The notes: generated by a model not told the origin, from the letters alone. Positions 43,412 through 53,160 are shown, counted from the first letter of the stretch. The stretch: DNA of 64,000 nt from Mucilaginibacter oryzae (GCF_003148845.1 NZ_QGHA01000007.1:155440-219439); one strand, 5' to 3'. Made by a program: numbers and translations.

Positions 43412-46400
43412 ATGTCGATAAAAGTAGCTATCCGTCATTTCACAAGTTACAAATACGATAAACACATCACCCTTTCGCCCCAGGTTATCCGCTTACGCCC
43501 GGCCGCGCACTCGCGAACCATGATTAAAGGTTACTCGCTAAAGATACTTCCCGAAAAGCATTTTATTAACTGGCAGCAGGACCCTTTCGGCAATTACCTG
43601 GCGCGTATCGTCTTCCCCGAAAAGGTAAATGAGTTTAGCGTTGATGTAGAGGTAATAGCCGATATGGTGGTGATCAACCCCTTCGATTTTTTTGTGGAAG
43701 AGTACGCTGTTCACTACCCTTTTAATTACGACGACACTTTAACCAAAAACCTCGCCCCATATCTGGAGGTTACCGAACGGGGCCCGCTGTTGATGGACCT
43801 GACAGAGAAAGCCAGCGAGTTACTTGAAAAAAACACCATCACGCAAAACTTCCTGGTTACCCTTAACCGTTTGCTTTATAACGAGATTGCCTACAATATC
43901 CGGATGGAGCCGGGCATCCAATCATGCGAGGAAACTTTGTCGCTCAAATCCGGATCGTGCCGTGATACGGCCTGGCTGCTGGTTCAGTTACTGAGGCATT
44001 TTGGTTTGGCCGCCCGCTTTGCTTCGGGCTACCTGGTACAGTTAAAACCGGATATTAAATCGCTGGAAGGCCCGTCGGGGCCCGAACAGGACTTTACAGA
44101 CCTGCACGCCTGGACAGAGGTTTACCTGCCCGGTGCCGGCTGGGTAGGGCTCGACCCAACTTCGGGCCTTTTTGCGGGCGAGGGCCACATCCCCCTGGCC
44201 TGCACACCCGACCCGCAAAGCGCCGCCCCGATCAGCGGTTTTTCTGAACCTGCCAAAACGGAATTTCATTTTGAAAATACCATTACCCGTATTGAGGAAA
44301 AGCCACGGGTAACCAAACCATTCTCAGACGAGCAATGGAATGATATTATGGCCCTTGGCGACCAGGTGGATGCCGAATTTGAGGCCAATAACGTACGCCT
44401 TACGATGGGCGGTGAGCCCACTTTTGTATCGGTAGATAATTACGAGGCGCCCGAATGGAATTCGGCCGCCGATGGTGAGCATAAACGCCGCCTGTCCAAC
44501 ATCCTGTTCCACAAACTAAAAGACGAATATGGAACCGGAGCGCTGATGCAGTACGGGCAAGGCAAGTGGTACCCCGGCGAACCCCTCCCCCGCTGGAAAC
44601 TGGCCTGCTACTGGCGAAAGGATAATGTACCGCTGTGGAATAATGACGCCCTCATGGCCGATCTGAGTAAAGATTATGGCTTCGGCCCCGGGGATGCCGA
44701 AAATTTTATGCGTGCCCTTACGCGGGAGCTGCACATCGACAGTAAAAATATTACGCCTACCTACGAAGACCCTTTTTATTTTTTGTGGGAAGAAAGCAAA
44801 ACCCCCATCAATGTAGATCCCCTGAAGGTCGACCTGAAATCGCCGTTGGAAAGGCAAAAACTGGCCGAGCTGCTTAACAGCGGCCTTAACGAGCCGGTTG
44901 GTTTTGTTGTGCCCATTAAATGGGACATCGGTCAAAATAACTGGCAAAGCTGCAAATGGTCGTTCCGCCGCAACAACCTGTTTTTGGTTCCGGGTAATTC
45001 GCCGGTAGGATTGCGCTTGCCGCTGGATTCAATTCAATACGTTGATGCCGCCGGGCAGGAGGAACTGCCGGAGCGAAGTTTATTTGCCGAGGTAGACGAA
45101 CTGCCGGGTGCCGGCAACCTGCCCCCCGAGCAAGGCAGCAGGTTCAATAACAGCGATATTATATTTAAAACCGCCCTGGTAGTTGAGGTAAGGCAGGGCA
45201 AACTGTTTGTCTTTTTCCCGCCGACGAGCTATTTTGAACATTATCTGTACCTCGTTAACGCGGTTGAGCGCACAGCCGAAAAGCTCAAGGTCCCAGTATT
45301 GATAGAGGGCTACGATCCGCCAGCGGATAACCGGGTTACCAAAATGATGATCACGCCCGATCCGGGGGTTATCGAGGTAAATATCCACCCGGCATCAAGC
45401 TGGCGCGAACTGGCCCGTAATTATGATATTTTATATAAAAAAGCAGCCGAATCGCGCCTCGCTACCGAAAAATTCAATATCGATGGCAGGCATACGGGTA
45501 CCGGCGGCGGCAACCACGTAACCCTTGGCGGCGAAACCCCGGCGGATAGTCCGCTGTTGCGCAGGCCTGATGTGTTGCGCAGCTTTATCACTTTCTGGCA
45601 GCACCACCCTTGCCTGTCGTACCTGTTCTCTACCCAGTTTATCGGCCCTACAAGTCAGGCCCCCCGTGTTGATGAGGGCAGGATGGAAACCCTTTATGAA
45701 CTGGAGATAGCCTTTCAGCAAATCCCCGATCTGAAAGAAAATGAAGTGCCGTTTTGGCTGGTTGACAGGATCTTCCGTCATTTTTTAACGGATATCACCG
45801 GTAATACCCACCGCTCGGAGTTTTGCATCGATAAATTATACTCGCCCGATTCATCGAGCGGGAGGCTGGGTATCCTCGAGTTCAGGGGTTTTGATATGCC
45901 GCCGCATTACCGTATGAGCATGGTGCAGTTCCTGCTCATCCGTACGCTGCTGGCCTGGTTCTGGAAAACACCATACAACCATAAACTGGTACGCTGGGGT
46001 ACCGAACTGCACGATCGTTTCCTGCTGCCCCATTATTGCTATAAAGACATGACCGAGGTAGTAAACAGCCTGCGCGATGCCGGTTACGGTTTTGATATCT
46101 CCTGGTTCGAGCCGTTTTTCAGCTTCCGCTTTCCCTTCCTGGGCGAATTGCAGGTTGACGATATCAACATCGAAATAAAAATGGCTATCGAACCATGGCA
46201 TGTACTGGGCGAAGAAATGTCGAGCTCCGGGACCTCCCGCTTTGTTGATTCATCGTTAGAGCGGGTGCAGGTGAAAATTTCAGGCCTTACCGATTCCCGT
46301 TATACCTTTTTATGCAACGGCCTCAAAATTCCGCTCAAAAGTACGGGCGTACAGGGCGAATATATTGCGGGTATACGTTACAGGGCCTGGCAGCCGCCAT

Positions 46401-46756
46401 CGGCATTACACCCAACTATCGGGATTGATACGCCGCTGGTGTTTGATCTGTATGATAACTGGACACAGAAATCAATAGCAGCATGCCAGTACCACGTTTC
46501 GCATCCCGGCGGGCGCAGTTATGACACCTTCCCGGTAAACAGTTATGAGGCCGAGGCCAGGGTAATTTCACGCTTTTTTGATTTCGGTCATTCGGTTAAC
46601 CTGGTAGAGCCCGCAGCAAGCCGCCAAACGGCCGGGGGCAGGTTTGTTACCAAAATGAATATATTGCCACAGTATACCATCACACAACAGATGGTCAACC
46701 CCGAGTACCCTTACACGATGGATTTGAGGCGATATAAAAATGCTAACAACTTATAG
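43412..46756 (+). CDS. Transglutaminase-like protein fused to DUF2126
   Basis: 1114 residues. N-terminal transglutaminase module (about 1-270) with a bacterial Tgase N-domain and catalytic triad Cys183 (LKSGSCRDTAW), His232 (DLHAWTEVYLP) and Asp248 (VGLDPTSG). The DUF2126 region (about 330-1110) has TMGGEPTFVSVDNYEAPEWN and GGGNHVTLGGETPADSPLLR, the latter part of the presumed active region of this GCS2-related fold. It heads a cluster with the ATP-grasp/alpha-E and second Tgase genes, 22 nt apart. Such clusters are predicted to make peptide or isopeptide bonds. No signal peptide. Confidence 0.92.
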   Translation: MSIKVAIRHFTSYKYDKHITLSPQVIRLRPAAHSRTMIKGYSLKILPEKHFINWQQDPFGNYLARIVFPEKVNEFSVDVEVIADMVVINPFDFFVEEYAVHYPFNYDDTLTKNLAPYLEVTERGPLLMDLTEKASELLEKNTITQNFLVTLNRLLYNEIAYNIRMEPGIQSCEETLSLKSGSCRDTAWLLVQLLRHFGLAARFASGYLVQLKPDIKSLEGPSGPEQDFTDLHAWTEVYLPGAGWVGLDPTSGLFAGEGHIPLACTPDPQSAAPISGFSEPAKTEFHFENTITRIEEKPRVTKPFSDEQWNDIMALGDQVDAEFEANNVRLTMGGEPTFVSVDNYEAPEWNSAADGEHKRRLSNILFHKLKDEYGTGALMQYGQGKWYPGEPLPRWKLACYWRKDNVPLWNNDALMADLSKDYGFGPGDAENFMRALTRELHIDSKNITPTYEDPFYFLWEESKTPINVDPLKVDLKSPLERQKLAELLNSGLNEPVGFVVPIKWDIGQNNWQSCKWSFRRNNLFLVPGNSPVGLRLPLDSIQYVDAAGQEELPERSLFAEVDELPGAGNLPPEQGSRFNNSDIIFKTALVVEVRQGKLFVFFPPTSYFEHYLYLVNAVERTAEKLKVPVLIEGYDPPADNRVTKMMITPDPGVIEVNIHPASSWRELARNYDILYKKAAESRLATEKFNIDGRHTGTGGGNHVTLGGETPADSPLLRRPDVLRSFITFWQHHPCLSYLFSTQFIGPTSQAPRVDEGRMETLYELEIAFQQIPDLKENEVPFWLVDRIFRHFLTDITGNTHRSEFCIDKLYSPDSSSGRLGILEFRGFDMPPHYRMSMVQFLLIRTLLAWFWKTPYNHKLVRWGTELHDRFLLPHYCYKDMTEVVNSLRDAGYGFDISWFEPFFSFRFPFLGELQVDDINIEIKMAIEPWHVLGEEMSSSGTSRFVDSSLERVQVKISGLTDSRYTFLCNGLKIPLKSTGVQGEYIAGIRYRAWQPPSALHPTIGIDTPLVFDLYDNWTQKSIAACQYHVSHPGGRSYDTFPVNSYEAEARVISRFFDFGHSVNLVEPAASRQTAGGRFVTKMNILPQYTITQQMVNPEYPYTMDLRRYKNANNL

Positions 46757-46778
46757 CGAAAAATAAGAGATTTGAAGC

Positions 46779-49331
46779 ATGATTGAAACGTACCTGCAAC
46801 AGGCCGGTAACACTGCCAGCCCTTTTTTTGATGAGCTTGCGGCTCCGGGCGGCAAGGTACGCGAGCATTGGAAAAAACTGGCGCATGCCTACGATGAGCT
46901 CGGTATCGAGAAAATGGAGCAGCGCAGCAGGGAAATAAGCCAGGAACTGCGTGATAATGGGGTTACCTACAACGTGTACAGCGATCCCGATGGCATTAAC
47001 CGCCCCTGGAAGCTGGACCCGGTGCCCATGGTTTTTAGCCAGCAGGAATGGGAAACCATTGAACGGGGGTTAACCCAGCGCGCCGAGTTGCTGAATTTGA
47101 TCTTAACAGACATTTACGGCGACCGCAGACTGATTAAAGAAGGTTTTATTCCCTTTGATCTGGTGTTTACCCACAAGGGTTTTTTACGCCAGGCCGATAA
47201 GATCAAAATACCCGGCAAATTCCAGCTTATCCAATACTCTGCCGACCTGGTAAGGGGGCCCTTAGGAAAAATCTGGGTATTGCATGACCGTACTGATGCC
47301 CCATCGGGTGCGGGTTACACGCTGGAGAACCGGGCCGCCATGACAAGGGTATTCCCCGACCTGATCCGGGAGAACCAGGTGCGCAAGATCTCATCCTACT
47401 ATCAAACATTAAAAAATACACTCACCAAACTCACCCTTCAAAATAAAGAAAACCCAAGGGTAGTATTGCTGTCGCCGGGTACGGCCAACGAAACTTATTT
47501 TGAGCATGCCTATCTGGCCTCATCATTAGGTATTACCCTTGTTTTTGGGCAGGACCTTACTGTGAGCGATGGTTATGTTTGGCTCAAAACCCTGCGCGGC
47601 CTTGAAAAGGTAGACGTTATTGTGAGGCGCGTTGACGATATTTTTTGTGATCCGCTGGAGTTTTTTAGCCAGAGCCATTTAGGTGTTGTGGGTTTGATGG
47701 AAGCCATTAGGCAAAAAAAGGTGACCGTAATTAATCCCCTCGGCTGCCGGATATTGGAAAACCCCGGATTGATGGCCTTTTTACCTCGCCTGTGCAGGCA
47801 TTTATTAAATGAAGAACTCATACTTCCATCGGTAGCCACCTGGTGGTGCGGGCACGAAAAGGAACGGAAATATGTATTTGATAACCTGCCATTCCTCATC
47901 GTACGCTCCACCTATCGTAATAACGAAGCGCCGCTGTATATAGGCAGCGAGTTAAGCAAAAAGCAGATAGAGGAATTAAAGAAAGAGATCAATACGCGTC
48001 CGTATTTATATGTGGCGCAGGAGGTGGTTAACCTCAGCACCACCCCATCGCTAATTGATAACAACCTGGAGGCCAGCAATGCTATTTTCAGAAGCTATGT
48101 AGTGGCCGATACTGAAAAACAGGTATACCACGTAATGCAGGGCGGCTTATCAAGAAGCTTTCCTGCCAAAAATGGTTTTATTATTTCCAACCAGTCGGGC
48201 GGTATCAGTAAGGACACCTGGGTGTTGGGGCCGTTGCCGCAACATCCGCCGCAGCAACCGGCCAGCCAGCAGCCTTTAAGGCAGGTTAAAAACATTTTGC
48301 CAAGTCGTACCGGCGAAAGCCTTTTCTGGCTTGGTCGTTATTTAGACAGGGCGGTAAGCAACGTGCGGATGATGCGCATCGTACTAAAAATATACAACGA
48401 GCGCGATGACGAGATCCACCCGGAAACCGACCAGACGCTGGTGATCCTGCTAAAAAGTCTGAGCGCCTTAACCGGTACACTCCCCGGCTTTGCCGCCGAA
48501 GATCAGGTTAAACTAACCCAGCCCGAGAGGGAGCTTCTTTCCCTTGCCGTTGAAACCGGCAGACCGGGCACTTTGGCTCAATCCCTGCAATCATTTTTAA
48601 TTAACGGCTATGCCGTGCGCGACAGGCTAAGCCTCGATACCTGGCGGATATTGGATAGCATCTCTGAAGAGCTGGAACTGATGAAGGAGAACGGTAACAA
48701 CCTGCACAAAATTTACCATAACCTCGATCAGTTTATCATCAAGCTGATGGCCTTCATCGGCCTTAACAATGATAACATGACCCGGGCATCAAGCTGGCGC
48801 CTACTCAATACAGGTCGCTTTTTGGAGCAGGCCATGAATACCTGTACCATTCTGCAATCGGCGCTCGCTATCGAAGTGAAACCCGACGTAGAGAAACAGT
48901 TGATGGAGCTGGTGCTGATGAGCCACGAAAGTTTGGTTACCTACCGCTACCTGTACCGCTCAACACTCCAGATGCAGGGGGTGCTCAATTTGCTGCTGAT
49001 CAATGAAGATAACCCTAAATCAGTTGCGTTTTTAATTTCGAAGATTGACGAGCATCTGAAGCAGCTCCCGGACAATAACAGCGAGGGCGGACTTAGCCCG
49101 GCGCGGAAAAAGCTATTGGAAGCGTTAACCATGATCAGGCTTTGCGATGTAAATAAACTGGTGATGCCGGATGCCGAAGGCGACCTGAGCAAAAAGCACC
49201 TGCATGATTTTCTGCACCACTTAATTACTACATTGGGCCAGGCATCGGGCGTTATTTATGAAAGTTATTTCAGCCCCACCCAAAGCCAGTACAGTTTTGT
49301 AAAAAGCAATAACCCGCTACCCGAATTATAA
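46779..49331 (+). CDS. Circularly permuted ATP-grasp (type 2) fused to an alpha-E domain
   Basis: 850 residues. About 1-480 is the circularly permuted ATP-grasp (DUF404/DUF407) with YNVYSDPDGINRPWKLDPVP, DLVFTHKGFLRQADKIKIPG, VVLLSPGTANETYFEHAYLA and RSTYRNNEAPLY. About 510-840 is the alpha-E helical domain (DUF403, ILPSRTGESLFWLGRYLDRA). Elsewhere these two domains are often separate genes; here they are one protein. It probably activates a carboxylate with ATP to form a peptide or amide bond. Its stop overlaps the next start by 1 bp (TAATG). Confidence 0.92.
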   Translation: MIETYLQQAGNTASPFFDELAAPGGKVREHWKKLAHAYDELGIEKMEQRSREISQELRDNGVTYNVYSDPDGINRPWKLDPVPMVFSQQEWETIERGLTQRAELLNLILTDIYGDRRLIKEGFIPFDLVFTHKGFLRQADKIKIPGKFQLIQYSADLVRGPLGKIWVLHDRTDAPSGAGYTLENRAAMTRVFPDLIRENQVRKISSYYQTLKNTLTKLTLQNKENPRVVLLSPGTANETYFEHAYLASSLGITLVFGQDLTVSDGYVWLKTLRGLEKVDVIVRRVDDIFCDPLEFFSQSHLGVVGLMEAIRQKKVTVINPLGCRILENPGLMAFLPRLCRHLLNEELILPSVATWWCGHEKERKYVFDNLPFLIVRSTYRNNEAPLYIGSELSKKQIEELKKEINTRPYLYVAQEVVNLSTTPSLIDNNLEASNAIFRSYVVADTEKQVYHVMQGGLSRSFPAKNGFIISNQSGGISKDTWVLGPLPQHPPQQPASQQPLRQVKNILPSRTGESLFWLGRYLDRAVSNVRMMRIVLKIYNERDDEIHPETDQTLVILLKSLSALTGTLPGFAAEDQVKLTQPERELLSLAVETGRPGTLAQSLQSFLINGYAVRDRLSLDTWRILDSISEELELMKENGNNLHKIYHNLDQFIIKLMAFIGLNNDNMTRASSWRLLNTGRFLEQAMNTCTILQSALAIEVKPDVEKQLMELVLMSHESLVTYRYLYRSTLQMQGVLNLLLINEDNPKSVAFLISKIDEHLKQLPDNNSEGGLSPARKKLLEALTMIRLCDVNKLVMPDAEGDLSKKHLHDFLHHLITTLGQASGVIYESYFSPTQSQYSFVKSNNPLPEL

Positions 49332-50206
49332 TGAAATACCAGGTTACCCACATTACCCGCTACGAGTACCAGCAACGGGCCTCGTTATGCCATAACCTGG
49401 TTTACCAGGTACCGGTTGATCATACTTTTCAGGAGGTAAAAAAAATAAATTACCAGATCCAGCCCGAACCACGGTTGCTGGCTATGCGCGAAGACTTTTT
49501 TGGCAATAAATTCATTTATTTTTCGATAGAGGAGTTTCACCGCAAACTAAGCGTGGAGATAAAAAGCAACGTGGAAATTGCCGAGCCGGCATGGATCAAG
49601 GCTGATCCTAAGGCTACCATGCCCTGGGAAAATGTGGTAATCTGGCTGCGGAGCGCCGAGGCTGATAATGACATCCGCCAGTTTTATCTCGAATCGGCAC
49701 ATATCCGCTTTGTTGACGAGATCCGCGATTATACGTTACAATCCTTTATGCCTGGCAGGCCCGTTATGGAAGCAATGCTCGATCTTAACTCGCGCATATT
49801 TAGCGATTTTGATTTTACACCGGGCTTTACCGATATCAGTACGCGGGTAGAAGATGTTTTTCTGCATAAAAAAGGCGTTTGCCAGGATTTCGCGCATTTT
49901 TCGCTGGCCTGCCTGCGGTCGGTAGGTTTAGCAGCAAGGTATGTGAGCGGCTATATTGAAACGATCCCCCCTCCGGGTAAACCCAAGCTTTTTGGCGCCG
50001 ATGCCTCGCACGCCTGGATAGCCCTCTACATCCCGGATTTAGGCTGGACAGAGTTTGACGCCACCAACAACCTGTTGGTTAATGACCGCCACGTACGTAC
50101 CGCCTTTGGGCGCGATTTTGCAGACGTTACACCGTTAAAGGGGATTGTGTACAGCGGCGCCGGCCAAAGGATGATTGTGAATGTGGATGTTAGGCGGATG
50201 GAGTGA
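49331..50206 (+). CDS. Transglutaminase-like cysteine protease-fold protein
   Basis: 291 residues. N-terminal bacterial Tgase domain (1-90), then the core with Cys184 (KKGVCQDFAHF), His227 (DASHAWIALYI) and Asp243 (TEFDATNN). Third gene of the cluster, translationally coupled to the ATP-grasp gene. Two transglutaminases in one operon, one fused to DUF2126 and one free, suggest a cutting and a joining role, or two substrates, but this is inferred. No signal peptide. Confidence 0.92.
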   Translation: MKYQVTHITRYEYQQRASLCHNLVYQVPVDHTFQEVKKINYQIQPEPRLLAMREDFFGNKFIYFSIEEFHRKLSVEIKSNVEIAEPAWIKADPKATMPWENVVIWLRSAEADNDIRQFYLESAHIRFVDEIRDYTLQSFMPGRPVMEAMLDLNSRIFSDFDFTPGFTDISTRVEDVFLHKKGVCQDFAHFSLACLRSVGLAARYVSGYIETIPPPGKPKLFGADASHAWIALYIPDLGWTEFDATNNLLVNDRHVRTAFGRDFADVTPLKGIVYSGAGQRMIVNVDVRRME

Positions 50207-50319
50207 TAAATATGCAGTGTGAGGTATCCTTCAGAGGAAACCGCTTGTCGGCAGATAGTACACCGGCGGTTACCTGCTGTCTGAAAATTTGCTACCCGCG
50301 CATCTGCCCGTCGATTTAT

Positions 50320-50327
50320 TATCTTTG
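50320..50327 (+). promoter_or_regulatory. -7 promoter box TATCTTTG before trmD
   Basis: Perfect TAnnTTTG. Its last base is 3 nt before the trmD ATG at 50331, so the mRNA is predicted to be leaderless. Confidence 0.65.
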
Positions 50328-50330
50328 TGC

Positions 50331-51014
50331 ATGCGTTTTGATATCATCTCCGTTTTGCCCGGCTTATTGGAAAGCCCTTTCGCGCATTCTATTTTACAGC
50401 GTGCGCAAAAAAAAGGGATCTCTGAAATTGTAGTCCACAACCTGCGCGATTATGCTACCAACAAGCAAAAAAGCGTGGATGATTACCCCTACGGTGGCGG
50501 CAGCGGTATGGTAATGACCATCCCCCCTTTTGCGGCCTGTATAGAAAAACTACAATCGGAGCGGGAGTATGACGAGATCATTTTCATGAGCCCCGACGGC
50601 GAAACCCTTAACCAGGGCATAGCCAACCAGCTCTCCATTAAAAAAAACATCATTATACTTTGCGGCCACTACAAAGGGATCGACCAACGCATCCGCGATA
50701 TTTATGTTACGCGCGAAATCTCGATAGGCGATTATGTATTATCCGGAGGGGAACTGCCGGCAGCGGTGCTGGTTGATGCCGTGGTAAGGCTTATCCCCGG
50801 TGTACTCAGCGACGAAACATCCGCCCTTTCAGATTCTTTTCAGGACGATTTACTGGACGCCCCGGTTTATACCCGCCCGGCCGACTGGAACGGCCACAAA
50901 GTGCCCGATATCCTTTTAGGCGGCAATACCCCCGAAATAGAAAAATGGCGCCACGAGCAGGCGCTGGAGCGCACGAGGGCGCGCCGGCCGGACTTGTTGA
51001 AGCGGGGTGAGTAG
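50331..51014 (+). CDS. trmD: tRNA (guanine37-N1)-methyltransferase
   Basis: 227 residues from MRFDIISVLPGLLESPF; upstream in-frame codons cross the promoter box, so the ATG at 50331 is chosen. SPOUT knot motifs: MSPDGETLNQ, ILCGHYKGIDQRI and IGDYVLSGGELPAAVLVDA. It methylates G37 next to the anticodon using S-adenosylmethionine, preventing frameshifts. rplS, its usual neighbour, is here 1.7 kb away behind three inserted genes. Confidence 0.95.
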   Translation: MRFDIISVLPGLLESPFAHSILQRAQKKGISEIVVHNLRDYATNKQKSVDDYPYGGGSGMVMTIPPFAACIEKLQSEREYDEIIFMSPDGETLNQGIANQLSIKKNIIILCGHYKGIDQRIRDIYVTREISIGDYVLSGGELPAAVLVDAVVRLIPGVLSDETSALSDSFQDDLLDAPVYTRPADWNGHKVPDILLGGNTPEIEKWRHEQALERTRARRPDLLKRGE

Positions 51015-51061
51015 TTATTTTTTTGGTGAGTGCTTGATTGGGTTGATTAAGTGAGTGGTTG

Positions 51062-51141
51062 TTTTGTCTGAACCGGAATTTTTAGAATGCTGAGCAAATT
51101 TCAAAAATTCTAATAATTAGCCCAAAGTCAATCCAGACAAA
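51062..51141. repeat. Inverted repeat element after trmD
   Basis: TTTGTCTG (51063-51070) is inverted as CAGACAAA (51134-51141), and AATTTTTAGAAT (51077-51088) pairs with ATTCTAATAATT (51107-51118) with one mismatch. Flanking TTGATTAA words are also inverted (51041 and 51172 regions). The TCTGAAC core is the same as in the elements at 3922 and 12157. Confidence 0.75.
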
Positions 51142-51238
51142 GTAACCATTCAGCCAATCAACTACTCCCTTTAATCAACCAATTTTCATAAATTCTGCAA
51201 CCAAATAGTGCATCCTGCATTATAGTGGCATTGCAGCT

Positions 51239-51805
51239 ATGAACCCTTACCATACCGAACGCCAGCTTATTGAACAATGCCGAACCGATCCGGCTGCTTT
51301 CGGGCAGGTGTTTGACTGCTGGTATAAACCTGTTTTTGGCTACGTGATGCGCCGTTGCGGCGATTACGATTTGGCCCGCGATATTGCCGCCGAAACATTT
51401 CTGAAAGCTTTTTTAAAAATCGGTTCGTTTAAATGGAAGGGTATCAGCCTTTCTTCGTGGCTTTACCGCATTGCCACCAACGAGCTTAACCAGTACTACC
51501 GCGCCAGCAAATACAAACCCGAATCGTTACAGCAACTGCTCGAAAACCCGCAGATGGAAAAACTACTGCATGACCACGTCGGCAACGAGCGCGAAATGGT
51601 AGAACAGGAACTCAAAGCATTTGATGATTATAACCGCATCCGCCAAAACCTGCTGAAACTGGATATCAAATACCAGGAGGTAATAGCCTTGCGCTATTTT
51701 GAACAGAAAAACAATACCGAAATCAGCGAGATACTGGATAAAAACGAGGGTACCGTAAAATCGCTGTTATCGCGCGGGCTCGAAAAATTAAGAAATATGC
51801 TTTAA
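51239..51805 (+). CDS. ECF RNA polymerase sigma factor (trmD-rplS insert)
   Basis: 188 residues. Region 2 (about 25-90, VFDCWYKPVFGYVMRRCGDY, DLARDIAAETFLKAFLKI) and region 4 (about 135-185, IALRYFEQKNNTEISEILDKNEGTVKSLLSRG). No FecR or RseA-like gene follows; instead two small membrane proteins lie 44 and 6 nt apart, so they are candidate anti-sigma or sensor partners. Confidence 0.9.
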   Translation: MNPYHTERQLIEQCRTDPAAFGQVFDCWYKPVFGYVMRRCGDYDLARDIAAETFLKAFLKIGSFKWKGISLSSWLYRIATNELNQYYRASKYKPESLQQLLENPQMEKLLHDHVGNEREMVEQELKAFDDYNRIRQNLLKLDIKYQEVIALRYFEQKNNTEISEILDKNEGTVKSLLSRGLEKLRNML

Positions 51806-51849
51806 GCATTGCAACCCAAATCAATTAACGCATTATAAGGGTAATTAAC

Positions 51850-52341
51850 ATGAAAAATCAGGACGAATTTTTAAAACAAATGGAAAACCTAAAAGTACCC
51901 GATGTAAACCCATCCCAACACCAGGAGAAGGTAAAAATGGCCATCATGAATGCCAACCGCTCTGCCGCGCTGGGCCTATGGCTGGTGATATTGCCATGCT
52001 ATTTTATGATATGCGTATTTATGTATTATCATTTTCACGCAAATACCAATTGGTTCAGTTCGATGTTTGGTGTAATGATACAGCTTGAAAAAGTGCCGTA
52101 CATTAATTATACCGGGCCTATTGTATTATTTATACTGCCGGTAGTATGCATTATCATCAACCTGCTATCCATTATCCACGTTGGCGTTAAACAAATCGAC
52201 ACTAACAGGCGGATGGCAAAAGAGCTCAACATCAGTATCAGGCTAAAACTATGGAATATTGTATTGATCCTTATCAGTTTCGCTATCCTGTTCGCGTTTA
52301 TCGCCTTTGCTATGACAGAAAACATCTCCATTAAAAATTAA
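51850..52341 (+). CDS. Four-helix membrane protein, possible partner of the ECF sigma factor
   Basis: 163 residues. A soluble N-terminal region (about 1-35, FLKQMENLKVPDVNPSQHQEK) like the short sigma-binding segments of anti-sigma factors precedes three hydrophobic spans (about 38-60, 83-108, 132-158). The order behind the sigma gene and the cytosolic start support an anti-sigma role. No known domain is recognised, so this is an inference from topology and position. Confidence 0.6.
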   Translation: MKNQDEFLKQMENLKVPDVNPSQHQEKVKMAIMNANRSAALGLWLVILPCYFMICVFMYYHFHANTNWFSSMFGVMIQLEKVPYINYTGPIVLFILPVVCIIINLLSIIHVGVKQIDTNRRMAKELNISIRLKLWNIVLILISFAILFAFIAFAMTENISIKN

Positions 52342-52347
52342 ATTATC

Positions 52348-52572
52348 ATGAAATTAAACTGGTTTACCCGTAAAGGGATTATTTACCTGCCGGTATCAAT
52401 AATTGGCTGGGTTATATTAACATTAGCAGTTACCTACACGGCAATCGGATCGGTAATTATCGGTAAACATTCAGATTCGGTGGGCGATATGTTTATCAAC
52501 TCGATATTTAACCTGCTTTTAAACGGATTGGCATACACCGTTATCGCCTACTTTACCGAGCGAAAATCGTAG
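52348..52572 (+). CDS. Small two-span membrane protein
   Basis: 74 residues, two hydrophobic spans (about 12-32 and 46-66), ATG 6 nt after the previous stop. No known family is recognised. Probably an accessory to the upstream membrane protein. Confidence 0.62.
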   Translation: MKLNWFTRKGIIYLPVSIIGWVILTLAVTYTAIGSVIIGKHSDSVGDMFINSIFNLLLNGLAYTVIAYFTERKS

Positions 52573-52741
52573 TCCGAAACAGCGTAGCCATTGTGCGCAA
52601 TGCCTTAAAAAACCGCAACTGTTTGTTAATAAAAAACCTAAATGTTGAAATTTTTAAATTTGGTTTTTATTTAATGAAAAAAATGCCTAATATTGCAATC
52701 CGATTTTTACGGGCTAAAAATCGCTTTAAGAGCTTAAAATC

Positions 52742-53089
52742 ATGGATTTAGTAAAATTTGTTGAAGAGCAATCAGTAGAAAAAAAGCAGCTTCCATCCTT
52801 CAAAGCTGGTGATACTGTAAGTGTTCACTATAAAATCAGAGAAGGAAATAAAGAACGCGTTCAGGTTTACCAAGGTGTTGTTATTCAGCGCAACAGTACC
52901 GGTGTAACTGAAACTTTTACTGTACGCAAAGTATCAAATGGTATTGGCGTTGAGCGTATCTTCCCTGTTAACTCTCCAAACATTGATAAAATTGAGGTTA
53001 ACAGCGTGGGTAAAGTTCGCCGTTCAAAACTTTACTACCTTCGCGCGCTTACCGGCAAAGCTGCCCGTATCAAATCAAAACGCGTTTAA
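52742..53089 (+). CDS. rplS: 50S ribosomal protein L19
   Basis: 115 residues. L19 features: VSVHYKIREGNKERVQVYQG, GVVIQRNSTGVTETFTVRKV, SPNIDKIEVNSVGKVRRSKL and YYLRALTGKAARIKSKRV. It contacts the small subunit in the ribosome. A near-consensus -7 box TAATATTG precedes it around 52690. Normally paired with trmD, which here is interrupted by a three-gene block. Confidence 0.95.
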   Translation: MDLVKFVEEQSVEKKQLPSFKAGDTVSVHYKIREGNKERVQVYQGVVIQRNSTGVTETFTVRKVSNGIGVERIFPVNSPNIDKIEVNSVGKVRRSKLYYLRALTGKAARIKSKRV

Positions 53090-53121
53090 TTACCTCGCTG
53101 CTTAGCAGCATATAAAAAATT

Positions 53122-53160
53122 AAAAGGCCTTTCTGAAAGCAATTTTCGGTAAGGCCTTTT
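53122..53160 (+). terminator. rplS terminator
   Basis: AAAAGGCCTT / AAGGCCTTTT stem with an inner GAAA/TTTC extension, T-run on the 3' side. Confidence 0.88.
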
